Positions 44,156-52,057 of a stretch of DNA of 64,000 bases are shown here, piece after piece. The stretch is from the NCBI GenBank assembly GCA_032095175.1, contig DAMCZI010000021.1, positions 1 to 64,000 of the forward strand, in the 5' to 3' direction. The notes under the pieces were generated by a model. That model ran no database searches, was not told the DNA's origin, and saw only the letters and a program-made list of their open reading frames with translations. This stretch comes from DAMCZI01 sp032095175 (lineage in GTDB: Bacteria > Bacillota > Clostridia > Clostridiales > Caloramatoraceae). The first letter of the stretch is position 1. Each line of letters starts with the position of its first letter. Both the position numbers and the translations under genes were made by a program.

Positions 44156-44857
44156 ATGAATTGTATTATAGTTGATGATGAATTCCCAGCAAGAAAGGAA
44201 TTATCCTACTTTATAACAAACTTTAGCAGTATAAAAATTACTGAGGAATTTGATGATTGTATAGAAGCTCTTGAATATGTAAAGGAACACAAACCTGACA
44301 TAATATTTTTGGATATAAATATGCCCAAACTTGATGGAATACAACTTGCTAAAATAATAAACAATCTTACCCCAAAGCCAACAGTTGTATTTGTCACAGC
44401 CTACAGAGAGTATGCTGCAGATGCCTTCGAAATCGAAGCCTTCGATTATATATTGAAGCCCTATTCTGAAAGCCGTATAATCTCTACACTTAGAAAGCTT
44501 GAGAATGTTCAAAAAAGCAGCCTGACCTCAAACAAAATAGCTGTTTGGAAAAGTGATAAAATGGTTGTAGTTAATATTTATGACATATGCTATTGCGAAG
44601 CAAATGAAAGGGAAGTCATTATATATACTGCAAAAGATAAATATAGAATGACTTCAAGCATTTCAGACTTCTATAAAAAGCTTCCCCATGACAGCTTTTT
44701 TAAATGCCACCGTTCATTTGTTGTTAATCTGAATAAAATAATTGAAATAATACCTTGGTTTAATAACACATATATGCTGAAAATTGAGGGTATAGATGCA
44801 AATATACCTGTAAGCAGAAATAACATCTCAGAATTTAAGCAAATAATGGGTATTTAG
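44156..44857 (+). CDS. lytR: LytTR-family response regulator
   Basis: 233 residues. Receiver domain (1-115) with acidic pocket VDDEFPARK, phospho-acceptor Asp in IIFLDINMPKLDG, and TAYREYAADAFEIEAFDYI. LytTR DNA-binding domain (about 130-230: VNIYDICYCEANEREVIIYT, FFKCHRSFVVNLNKI, IPVSRNN). It pairs with LytS (gap of 4 bases). The stop codon TAG overlaps the first bases of the 160-bp MITE-like element. The likely target is cstA, 275 bases downstream. Confidence 0.93.
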   Translation: MNCIIVDDEFPARKELSYFITNFSSIKITEEFDDCIEALEYVKEHKPDIIFLDINMPKLDGIQLAKIINNLTPKPTVVFVTAYREYAADAFEIEAFDYILKPYSESRIISTLRKLENVQKSSLTSNKIAVWKSDKMVVVNIYDICYCEANEREVIIYTAKDKYRMTSSISDFYKKLPHDSFFKCHRSFVVNLNKIIEIIPWFNNTYMLKIEGIDANIPVSRNNISEFKQIMGI

Positions 44858-45015
44858 GCGTATTAAAGAAAATAACAAGTCAAAGATTTTAAGGATATTT
44901 TGCGTCAGACGAGGAAATGAAAGCTCAAGCTAGTTGGGCTAACTTGAGCTTTTATTGACGAAGTATGACACAAAATAGACCAAAATATTGACTTGTTATT
45001 TTCTTTAATACGCCT
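44856..45015. mobile_element. 160-bp MITE-like element with 28-bp terminal inverted repeats
   Basis: AGGCGTATTAAAGAAAATAA then CAAGTCAA at the left end is the exact complement of the right end (44988-45015). Imperfect complementarity continues inward, and a central hairpin AAAGCTCAAGCTAG/CTAACTTGAGCTTT closes it. No coding capacity. The right 51 bases recur at 1-51. It separates lytR from cstA and starts inside the lytR stop codon. Confidence 0.85.
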
Positions 45016-45132
45016 TAAATGCAGTTAATGTTGCTATTTTGTTTTTTCATGCGTTTCTCCACTATTTATGTCACATTTTTTTTATAATTATCTTATATTA
45101 ATGATTTAAAAAATCAATTAGGGGGGAAAAGT

Positions 45133-46560
45133 ATGATAACCTTTTTATTAGCAATTGCAGCACTTATACTTGGTTATTTCATCTACGGCAAAATCGTAGA
45201 AAAAGCATTCGGTTCTGATGACAAAATAAAAACACCTGCAATTCGTCTTGAAGATGGTGTTGACTATGTTGTACTTCCTGCATGGAAGATTTTTATGATT
45301 CAATTTCTTAACATCGCTGGTCTTGGACCTATATTCGGTGCAATTTCAGGAGCTCTTTGGGGACCAGCAGCATTTATCTGGATTGTTTTAGGCTCAATAT
45401 TTGCCGGAGGAGTTCATGACTACTTCTCAGGAATGCTTTCTGTAAGACATGATGGAGCAAGTATTCCAGAGGTTGTTGGTAAGTATTTAGGCTCAGGTAT
45501 AAAGAACTTCATGAGAGGCTTCTCAATTATTGTTTTAATACTTGTAGGTGTTGTATTTATAACTGGACCTGCAGCACTTCTTGCAGGCTTAACACCTGAC
45601 GCATTAGACAAAACTTTCTGGGTATATGTAATATTTATATACTATGTACTTGCTACTCTTCTTCCAATAGACAAGCTTATTGGAAAGATATATCCTCTAT
45701 TTGGTATAGCCTTACTAATAATGGCTATCGGAGTTAGCGGCGGAATAATATTTGGTGGATATCATATTCCTGAATTGACACTTGCAAACCTTCATCCAAA
45801 GCAGCTTCCAATTTGGCCTTTGATGTTCGTTACAATTGCCTGTGGTGCTATTTCCGGTTTCCACTCAACACAATCACCAATGATGGCAAGATGTATATCA
45901 AAGGAATCACAGGGAAGAAGCATATTCTACGGTGCAATGATTGCTGAAGGTATAGTAGCTCTTATATGGGCTGCAGCAGCAATGGCATTCTTTGGAAGCA
46001 CTGGAGAACTTGGAAAGCAAATGGCTTCTCATGGTGGTGCAGCATGGGTTGTAAGTACAATCTCAAACACATTACTTGGTAAAATAGGTGGAGCCCTTGC
46101 TATACTTGGTGTTGTTGCCTGTCCTGTTACATCAGGTGACACTGCATTCAGAAGTGCAAGACTTACAATAGCAGATTTCTTAAACTTTAAGCAGGGACCA
46201 ATTAAGAACAGATTGATGATAAGCTTGCCTCTGTTTGTTATAGGATTTATCCTCACAAAGATTGACTTTAATATAGTATGGAGATACTTCGCATGGTCAA
46301 ATCAGACACTAGCTATGATAGTACTCTGGGCTGCAGCAATGTATCTTGCAATAAGAAAGCAGTTCCACTGGATAGCAACAATACCTGCAACATTTATGTC
46401 AGCAGTTTCAATAACATATATACTCGTTGCACCAGAAGGATTAAAAATGGCAGGAGCCATTGCATATCCAATAGGCGTAGGCGCTGCACTTGTACTTCTT
46501 GCAATATTCCTTGCTTCAGCAAATAAAAAGAAAAATTCAGCTAATAATATAACAGCATAA
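45133..46560 (+). CDS. cstA: CstA-type carbon starvation/pyruvate-peptide transporter
   Basis: 475 residues, about 14 hydrophobic segments. CstA signatures: YGKIVEKAFG, FMIQFLNIAGLGPIFGAISG, HDYFSGMLSVRHDGASIPE, CGAISGFHSTQSPMMARC and CPVTSGDTAFRSARL. Shorter than E. coli CstA/BtsT (about 700) but normal for clostridial members. Characterised relatives import pyruvate or peptides with protons. AGGGGGG precedes the ATG. The two-component system next door resembles BtsSR and LytST, so pyruvate-induced expression is a reasonable inference. A terminator shared with the converging MFS gene follows. Confidence 0.93.
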   Translation: MITFLLAIAALILGYFIYGKIVEKAFGSDDKIKTPAIRLEDGVDYVVLPAWKIFMIQFLNIAGLGPIFGAISGALWGPAAFIWIVLGSIFAGGVHDYFSGMLSVRHDGASIPEVVGKYLGSGIKNFMRGFSIIVLILVGVVFITGPAALLAGLTPDALDKTFWVYVIFIYYVLATLLPIDKLIGKIYPLFGIALLIMAIGVSGGIIFGGYHIPELTLANLHPKQLPIWPLMFVTIACGAISGFHSTQSPMMARCISKESQGRSIFYGAMIAEGIVALIWAAAAMAFFGSTGELGKQMASHGGAAWVVSTISNTLLGKIGGALAILGVVACPVTSGDTAFRSARLTIADFLNFKQGPIKNRLMISLPLFVIGFILTKIDFNIVWRYFAWSNQTLAMIVLWAAAMYLAIRKQFHWIATIPATFMSAVSITYILVAPEGLKMAGAIAYPIGVGAALVLLAIFLASANKKKNSANNITA

Positions 46561-46569
46561 GGATGTTTT

Positions 46570-46604
46570 AACCCCCTCCAAGTTCAAAGCTTGAAGGGGG
46601 TTTT
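46570..46604. terminator. Bidirectional terminator
   Basis: AACCCCCTCCAAG (46570-46582) pairs with CTTGAAGGGGGTT (46590-46602) with one mismatch, followed by TT on the plus strand. cstA and the MFS gene converge here. Confidence 0.9.
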
Positions 46605-46617
46605 AAGTTATACTTTA

Positions 46618-47871
46618 TTATTTCATTTTCTTAATGTATCTATAGCTTATAAAAAACGATGCACTTCCAATAAATCTTAATACTCCTGTTACACAAAGTG
46701 CTATGTGTATATTTAATGAATTTGCAATTGCTACCCCAATTATAGGAGATATGACTGCAGAGAAATTAATCAATGTATTATATATAGCTATATAAATCGT
46801 TCTATTCTCTGTTGGAGTAACCTCTATAAGCATATTAAAAAGTATCTGTGTAGTTCCTGCAACGGATACTCCTATTATTATATTGAAGATTACCAATTCC
46901 ACAAGATTTCTGGATAGCGCATATAAAAACGGTGTTATAGACATACCGATCGTTGCAATTGCCAGTGCAAAGTTACTACCCTTTTTATTTGCGTATTTTG
47001 CCCATAGAGTATATGTAAGTATGGAAGAAACACTGCTTGCTATAGCCATTCTGGCAAACCACTGTTCATTTCCCTGTAGATTATTCATGGTATACATATT
47101 AAAAAGCGGCCAGCCCATCTGCCACCCAAAATAGAAAATAAGAGAACAGATTGTAAATATGATATATTTTTTCTGGTCGGGAATTGTTTTTATTGTAGCC
47201 TTTACAGTCTCTAAAAGCTTTATCTCACCCTCACTACTACTTCCTTTAACTCCTCTAAACCTAAAATAGGATATAACCTCTCCAAGACCTATTAAGAATG
47301 TAATGACTAAAAAAATCTGATAAAGAATTATTGTATGCCCCTCTGTCTTAGGCAGCTTTGTTATTAGTTCAGCCGAAAGATAGGCAGTTATCATTCCTAT
47401 AATCGATGAATACCTATTTCTAAGTGCCATTGCATTTCCAAGGATCTCTCCCTCAAAAATATCGCCTATGCTTGATTGAAATCCCATAACCCCAATGGAG
47501 CCTGGAAGGTTCATTAAACCAATTAGTACTACAAAAACAGTAGGCTGTAATTTTCCATTTAAAAATGGAACCATAGCTAACAGCAAGTAAAATATTTTAT
47601 TTGCAAACATTATGGAACCAGTTATCTTTTTTTTATTTTTAAAGCTATCAATAAGTATAGCTCCTGGTATCAATGTGAAAATAGTTATTGCAGCAGGTAA
47701 AGATGTGAGAAGTCCTTGATGAAAGTCACCTGCTCCAAGCCTTTTGGCAAGAGTCGGAAAATATGGCGTGACAAGATTTGCTGCTACCGCAGCCATCATA
47801 CCATTTATGATGTTCACTCTAATATTATGTTTAGTTACCTTTTCATCAAAACATGCCTGTTGCCCCATCAT
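46618..47871 (-). CDS. Major facilitator superfamily transporter
   Basis: 417 residues, 12 predicted helices: VNIINGMMAAVAANLVTPYF at the start, FHQGLLTSLPAAITIFTLIP, and the second half from IIFTICSLIFYFGWQMGWPL. A hydrophilic central loop (about 195-220) separates the halves. AGGGGG before the ATG at 47871 decides the start; the frame could extend ten codons. No substrate motif is recognisable. The gene follows ptsH by 155 bases with a terminator between, so it is probably independent of the PTS operon. Confidence 0.85.
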   Translation of the reverse strand: MMGQQACFDEKVTKHNIRVNIINGMMAAVAANLVTPYFPTLAKRLGAGDFHQGLLTSLPAAITIFTLIPGAILIDSFKNKKKITGSIMFANKIFYLLLAMVPFLNGKLQPTVFVVLIGLMNLPGSIGVMGFQSSIGDIFEGEILGNAMALRNRYSSIIGMITAYLSAELITKLPKTEGHTIILYQIFLVITFLIGLGEVISYFRFRGVKGSSSEGEIKLLETVKATIKTIPDQKKYIIFTICSLIFYFGWQMGWPLFNMYTMNNLQGNEQWFARMAIASSVSSILTYTLWAKYANKKGSNFALAIATIGMSITPFLYALSRNLVELVIFNIIIGVSVAGTTQILFNMLIEVTPTENRTIYIAIYNTLINFSAVISPIIGVAIANSLNIHIALCVTGVLRFIGSASFFISYRYIKKMK

Positions 47872-47978
47872 ATTACCCCCTACCCTTCTAATGTTGAACA
47901 CCTATTATTATACATTACCTAGATGCTGGGTAGTATAGGTTAAAATTTCGAAATACAAAACTATATGTATATATGAAC

Positions 47979-48007
47979 AAATCCTGAGAGCAAAGCTCCC
48001 AGGATTT
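47979..48007 (-). terminator. Terminator after ptsH
   Basis: AAATCCTGGGAGC pairs with GCTCTCAGGATTT with one mismatch on the minus strand. Loop of three, then T-rich DNA. Confidence 0.75.
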
Positions 48008-48025
48008 ACATATCATGATTTAAAA

Positions 48026-48286
48026 TTAGTCTTGAAGATTTTCTATAATGCTCTTAATCTTTGCTACAGCTTCTTCCTCATCCTGTCCATCAGCTTTAAC
48101 TACTATTTCTTCATTCTTACAAACTCCAAGGCTTAAAAGTCCTAAAAGGCTCTTTAGGTTTATTTCTTTTTCTCCCTTTTTTACAGTTATGTTACTCTTG
48201 AACTTTGATGCTTCACTTACTACAGTTGCAGCTGGTCTTGCGTGAAGTCCTGTTTCATTTTTAATAACTATTTTTGCTTCTTTCAT
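48026..48286 (-). CDS. ptsH: Phosphocarrier protein HPr
   Basis: 86 residues. His15 in ETGLHARPAA accepts phosphate from enzyme I, and Ser46 in INLKSLLGLLSLGV is the site phosphorylated by HPr kinase in Firmicutes, so it can act in catabolite repression. An AGGAGG precedes the ATG. The gene lies 33 bases after ptsI in one operon, the reverse of the common ptsH-ptsI order, and comes under the RAT-controlled leader at 50130-50199. Confidence 0.96.
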   Translation of the reverse strand: MKEAKIVIKNETGLHARPAATVVSEASKFKSNITVKKGEKEINLKSLLGLLSLGVCKNEEIVVKADGQDEEEAVAKIKSIIENLQD

Positions 48287-48319
48287 CCTAATTCCTCCTA
48301 GAATTTTTTATGTGCTGCT

Positions 48320-50026
48320 TTATTCTTGAAAAGCACTATTAGCATATTCCTTTATTTCATCGGAAGTCTCCATTGAAAGTACTTCCTGTGCAGCATTCTT
48401 TGCTTTTTCATAGTTCATATTATTTATAATCTTTCTTGCATTAAGCATTGATGAAGCACTCATACTGAATTCATCAAGACCAAATCCAAGTAGAATTGGA
48501 ACCAATGTTGGGTCTCCAGCCATCTCTCCACACATACCTACTTCTATTCCTGACTTATGACCATTATCTATAACGGTTTTTATAAGCCTTAATACAGAGG
48601 TATTAAATGGATCATATAGATGAGCTATCTTTTCATTCATTCTATCAACAGCAGTTGTGTACTGTATTAAATCGTTAGTACCTATACTGAAGAAATCTAC
48701 ATGCTTTGCTAATATATCAGACATAACAGCTGCTGAAGGTATTTCAATCATTATTCCAACCTTTACACTGTCACTGTATTCTAATTTATCCCTATCCAAT
48801 TCCTCTTTTATTTCAGCAATAACCTGTTTTGCAGCAAATATTTCCTTAAGGTTTGATATCATAGGAAACATTATTTTAAGGTTACCATATATTGATGCTC
48901 TATAAAGAGCTCTAAGCTGTGTCTTGAATATATCCTTTCTATCAAGGCATATTCTAATTGCTCTATATCCAAGGAACGGATTCATTTCATCCCCTATTGG
49001 AAGATAGGTAAGCTTTTTATCTCCACCTATATCAAGGGTTCTTATAATAACAGGTTTACCCTGCATTCTTTCAAGTACTTCCTTATATGCTTCAAACTGT
49101 TCTTCTTCTGAAGGAAAATTGTCTCTATCCATGTATAGAAATTCAGTTCTAAACAATCCTACGCCCTCTGCTCCATTTCTTATAACTCCTTCTAGGTCTC
49201 CTGGACGTCCTATGTTTGCTGCTACCTCTACCCTTCTTCCATCAAGGGTCTTTGATTCAGCATTTACATATATGCTTAGTTCCTGCTTTGCCTTTAATTC
49301 CTTCTGTCTTGTAGCTTCATATTTTTCAATAGTAACTTTATCAGGGTTTACTATAACTAATCCTTCATTTCCATCTACTATTATATAATCACCATTGTTT
49401 ATATTTGAAGTTGCATCCTTTGTTCCTACTACAGCTGGGATTTCCAGTGTTCTTGCCATAATAGCAGAATGTGAAGTTCTTCCTCCCATATCAGTAACAA
49501 AGCCTAAAACCTTTTGAGTATCCATTTGTGCTGTATCTGATGGTGTAAGATCCTTTGTAACTATTATACATTCTCCATCTATAGCTGCGAGGGAATTATC
49601 ACTTATACCTAGAAGTACGTTTATAAGTCTGTTTCCAATATCCTTTACATCGGCTGCTCTTTCCCTCATATATTCATTTTCCATCTGTTCGAAAATAGCA
49701 GAAAACATTTCTATAGTTTCCTTTACTGCATATTCTGCATTCACGCCTTCTTCTATTTTGGTGGAAACTGCACCTATCAACTCAGTATCTTCAAGCATCA
49801 TAAGATGAGCTCCGAATATTTCTGCCTTTTCCTTACCTATTTTTTTCTCTGTATTGATTCTTATTCTTTCAACCTGTTCCTTTGCTTCCCTTATAGAATC
49901 AAGAAACCTGTTCTTTTCAGACTCTACGCTGCTAACCGTCTTTTTCTCTATTACGATATCAGCTTTCTTTATTGCAAGTGCCTTTCCCATTGTAATTCCT
50001 GATGAAGCAGGTATGCCTTTTATCAT
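48320..50026 (-). CDS. ptsI: Phosphoenolpyruvate-protein phosphotransferase (enzyme I)
   Basis: 568 residues. N-terminal HPr-binding and phospho-His domain (1-230), with the active His in GGRTSHSAIMARTLEIPAV. PEP-binding barrel (about 250-560): GVGLFRTEFLYMDRDNFPSE, RTLDIGGDKKLTYLP, and GIEVGMCGEMAGDPTLVPIL with the catalytic Cys. It draws phosphate from PEP to HPr. A 5' leader of about 200 bases holds a RAT sequence overlapping a terminator and a strong promoter, with a GlcT-like antiterminator encoded on the other side. So sugar-responsive antitermination of ptsI-ptsH is well supported. Confidence 0.97.
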   Translation of the reverse strand: MIKGIPASSGITMGKALAIKKADIVIEKKTVSSVESEKNRFLDSIREAKEQVERIRINTEKKIGKEKAEIFGAHLMMLEDTELIGAVSTKIEEGVNAEYAVKETIEMFSAIFEQMENEYMRERAADVKDIGNRLINVLLGISDNSLAAIDGECIIVTKDLTPSDTAQMDTQKVLGFVTDMGGRTSHSAIMARTLEIPAVVGTKDATSNINNGDYIIVDGNEGLVIVNPDKVTIEKYEATRQKELKAKQELSIYVNAESKTLDGRRVEVAANIGRPGDLEGVIRNGAEGVGLFRTEFLYMDRDNFPSEEEQFEAYKEVLERMQGKPVIIRTLDIGGDKKLTYLPIGDEMNPFLGYRAIRICLDRKDIFKTQLRALYRASIYGNLKIMFPMISNLKEIFAAKQVIAEIKEELDRDKLEYSDSVKVGIMIEIPSAAVMSDILAKHVDFFSIGTNDLIQYTTAVDRMNEKIAHLYDPFNTSVLRLIKTVIDNGHKSGIEVGMCGEMAGDPTLVPILLGFGLDEFSMSASSMLNARKIINNMNYEKAKNAAQEVLSMETSDEIKEYANSAFQE

Positions 50027-50129
50027 TTTTATACCCCCAGATTTTATAATATTGGTACACCGGTGATTAATATGTTTATTAGCATTTCAATGCTGTCTAT
50101 ATTTTGTGGCATTACTATAAAAACAATAC

Positions 50130-50199
50130 AAAAAAAGCATAAACCTAAATCTCCCACGTGAGGATTATGGTTTATGCCTGATTTTATCAGTAACACACC
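50130..50199 (-). promoter_or_regulatory. RAT antiterminator/terminator switch in the ptsI leader
   Basis: Minus strand 50199-50169 reads GGTGTGTTACTGATAAAATC then AGGCATAAACC, close to the sacB/licS ribonucleic antiterminator consensus (GGTTTGTTACTG...GCAGGCAAGACC). Its last ten bases (50178-50169) also form the 5' arm of a terminator whose 3' arm is GGTTTATGC (50145-50137), followed by TTTTTTT (50136-50130). RAT and terminator folds exclude each other. A GlcT-like RNA-binding protein is encoded next door. Direct sequence evidence; ligand inferred. Confidence 0.88.
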
Positions 50200-50229
50200 T
50201 AAATCTTATAAAATTTGCTTTCTCTATAT

Positions 50230-50258
50230 ATTCTAAACTATTTAGTTTGATTTTTCAA
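50230..50258 (-). promoter_or_regulatory. Predicted sigma-A promoter of ptsI-ptsH
   Basis: TTGAAA (50253-50258), 17-base spacer, TAGAAT (50230-50235) on the minus strand. A start about 50223 places the RAT about 25 bases into the leader. Confidence 0.75.
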
Positions 50259-50357
50259 TACATTCAGATTTTAAATTGTATAATTTTTTTACCATTTTTT
50301 TATTATCCTTGATTAACTCTGAAAAAATATTGTATTATATAATGTAGCGTTATAATC

Positions 50358-50475
50358 TATATTAATCACACTAAAGATTTTACATTGAATGTTGTGCGAT
50401 TAATGAATCAAGGAATATGATTCCCCATAAATGTTTAGGGTCAAGCAATTTAGTATCATTTATACGAAACATATA
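50358..50475. repeat. Double-hairpin repeat, diverged subfamily, left of glcT
   Basis: 118 bases, about 89% identical to 51354-51473 as a direct repeat. Stems TTAATCACAC/GTGCGATTAA and CATAAATG/CATTTAT follow the layout of copies 1-3 with a different first stem. It lies in the glcT 5' region. Confidence 0.75.
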
Positions 50476-50506
50476 GCAGGCAAGCTTAATTAAAGGATGT
50501 GGTGAA

Positions 50507-51361
50507 ATGCAGCCTGAAAACTATGAAATACAGAAAATTTTTAACAATAACGTAGTTCTTGCAAAACAGCATGACAAGGAAAGAATTCTTATTAAAAAGG
50601 GTATTGGTTTTGGGAAAAAAACAGGTGATATTTTAGACAGCAGTACACATGTTGATAAGGTATTTATACTTCAACAGGGTGAAACAACTAATAAATTCAA
50701 ACAGCTTATAACAAGAATTGATGATAACTTGATTGGAATATGTGAAGAAGTAATATACATGATTAGTTCTGAAATAAACGAACCAATCGATGACGAGATA
50801 CATTTGAGGCTCATTGATCACATTGCCTTTACCTTATATAGAATTAAAGAAAGGGATAAGATACAAAACCCATTCATAGTTGAGGTTGAAACACTCTATC
50901 CAAGGGAAATGTATGTAGCTGAGAAGGCTGTAAAAATGCTGGAGAAATCCACAGGGATTTCAATTCCAGATGATGAGGTAGCATTTATAGCTCTCCATAT
51001 TCATTCAGCAATTAATAAAGGTAATTTTTCAAAAACCATTAAGTACGCATATATATGCAGCTCAGCAATTGAGCTTGTTGAGGATGAATTAAATATAGAA
51101 ATACCTAAAAAATCAATAGATTATGCCAGATTTGTGTCACATATAAGGTTTGCCCTTGAAAGAGCACAGAAAAACAAGGAAGTAAAAAATGACCTCCTTC
51201 CAGCAATAATGAGCACCTATAAGTCTTCCTTTGCAATAGCAGAAAAAATTGCAGTACTGATATCAGAACAAACTGGTATAATGGTTTCTAAAGAAGAAAT
51301 CGGCTATATAACTATGCATATTGAAAGGCTTAAATTTACATCTGATGGTGAACTATATTAA
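50507..51361 (+). CDS. glcT: GlcT/LicT-type PRD antiterminator of the PTS
   Basis: 284 residues. N-terminal RNA-binding CAT domain (1-55: YEIQKIFNNNVVLAKQHDKE, LIKKGIGFGKKTGDI) followed by two PTS regulation domains (about 65-170 and 175-280). Conserved histidines are in DHIAFTLYRI, ALHIHSAI, VSHIRFALER and MHIERL. It should bind RAT RNA and allow read-through when sugar PTS flux dephosphorylates it. The divergent ptsI-ptsH leader carries a RAT, so that is the probable target. The gene is flanked by two directly repeated double-hairpin elements, the second starting inside its stop codon. Confidence 0.93.
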   Translation: MQPENYEIQKIFNNNVVLAKQHDKERILIKKGIGFGKKTGDILDSSTHVDKVFILQQGETTNKFKQLITRIDDNLIGICEEVIYMISSEINEPIDDEIHLRLIDHIAFTLYRIKERDKIQNPFIVEVETLYPREMYVAEKAVKMLEKSTGISIPDDEVAFIALHIHSAINKGNFSKTIKYAYICSSAIELVEDELNIEIPKKSIDYARFVSHIRFALERAQKNKEVKNDLLPAIMSTYKSSFAIAEKIAVLISEQTGIMVSKEEIGYITMHIERLKFTSDGELY

Positions 51362-51473
51362 TAGCACTAAAGATTTTACATTGGGTATTGTGCGATTAAT
51401 GAATCAAGGAATATGATTTCGCATAAATGTTTAGGGTTGAGCAATGTAGAATCATTTATGTGAAACATATATA
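51354..51473. repeat. Double-hairpin repeat, diverged subfamily, right of glcT
   Basis: Direct-repeat partner of 50358-50475 (about 13 differences in 118 bases). Begins in the last codons of glcT (TATATTAA). With the other copy it brackets the gene. Confidence 0.75.
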
Positions 51474-51476
51474 ACC

Positions 51477-51506
51477 TTGACAATTGAATCGTCTAAAAAT
51501 TATAAT
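51477..51506 (+). promoter_or_regulatory. Predicted sigma-A promoter of the Nag operon
   Basis: TTGACA (51477-51482), 18-base spacer, TATAAT (51501-51506). It leaves a leader of about 270 bases before the EIIB gene, containing double-hairpin copy 3 and a terminator-like hairpin. Confidence 0.75.
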
Positions 51507-51545
51507 TATTGTTGTATGAGTTGCAAACATTTTATGCAACATAAT

Positions 51546-51650
51546 ATATAACGCAATAAAGATTTTACATTAAGGTATTTATTGCGTTATATGAATTTCG
51601 GAAAATATATCGCATAAATGATTTTAAAAATCATTTATGCGATATATATA
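51546..51650. repeat. Double-hairpin intergenic repeat, copy 3
   Basis: TATAACGCAATAAA with TTTATTGCGTTATA, then ATATCGCATAAATGATTTT with its complement. Nearly identical to 32729-32840, same orientation. It lies in the Nag operon leader. Confidence 0.85.
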
Positions 51651-51694
51651 GATGATATTATTTAATGCTTCGGCGTGCTACCTATATGGGCAAT

Positions 51695-51727
51695 AGCTGG
51701 AAGGGTTATCCCTTTTGGCTTTTTTTG
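51695..51727 (+). terminator. Terminator-like hairpin in the Nag operon leader
   Basis: AGCTGGAAGGG (51695-51705) pairs with CCCTTTTGGCT (51710-51720; three G-U pairs) and seven T follow. As the promoter at 51477 lies upstream, this is either an attenuator for the EIIB-nagA-nagB-EIIA operon or a stop for glcT read-through. GCTACC and GGGCAATAGC just before it could form a competing stem. No RAT sequence seen. Confidence 0.6.
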
Positions 51728-51782
51728 TTATTCAAATTACATAATATAGAAATATCAATATTTAGAAAAGGGGAATGTATTG

Positions 51783-52046
51783 ATGTTATCAAAAATAAAT
51801 CCCGAATTTCTTAAGGAAAAGGCTTTTAATATACTTAAAGCAGTAGGATGTAAAGAAAACCTTGAGGAAATAGAAGCCTGTATAACACGTATAAGGCTTG
51901 TTTTAAAATCCACTGATAACATAGACGAAAAAAAACTTAAGGAAAACGGATCTCTTGGTATTATAAAAATAAGTGAAAAGGAAATTCATATAATTATTGG
52001 ACCTACTGCAGATCCAATTGTAACTTATATTAAAAAACTTTTATAG
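51783..52046 (+). CDS. Stand-alone PTS EIIB domain (glucose/N-acetylglucosamine type)
   Basis: 87 residues with the EIIB fold of the glucose family: AFNILKAVGCKENLEEIEAC then ITRIRLVLKS, where the Cys in EACITRIRL accepts phosphate, and LKENGSLGIIKISEKEIHII. AGGGG precedes the ATG at 51783. In most bacteria this domain is fused to EIIC; here it is a separate 87-residue protein opening the Nag operon. No EIIC gene is found in the window, so it must serve a permease encoded elsewhere. Confidence 0.88.
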   Translation: MLSKINPEFLKEKAFNILKAVGCKENLEEIEACITRIRLVLKSTDNIDEKKLKENGSLGIIKISEKEIHIIIGPTADPIVTYIKKLL

Positions 52047-52057
52047 AGGTGTTGAAA

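Noticed and set aside
44856..45015. Element considered as a riboswitch before cstA
   Set aside because: Perfect terminal inverted repeats and a second identical part at 1-51 fit a mobile repeat better than a conserved aptamer.
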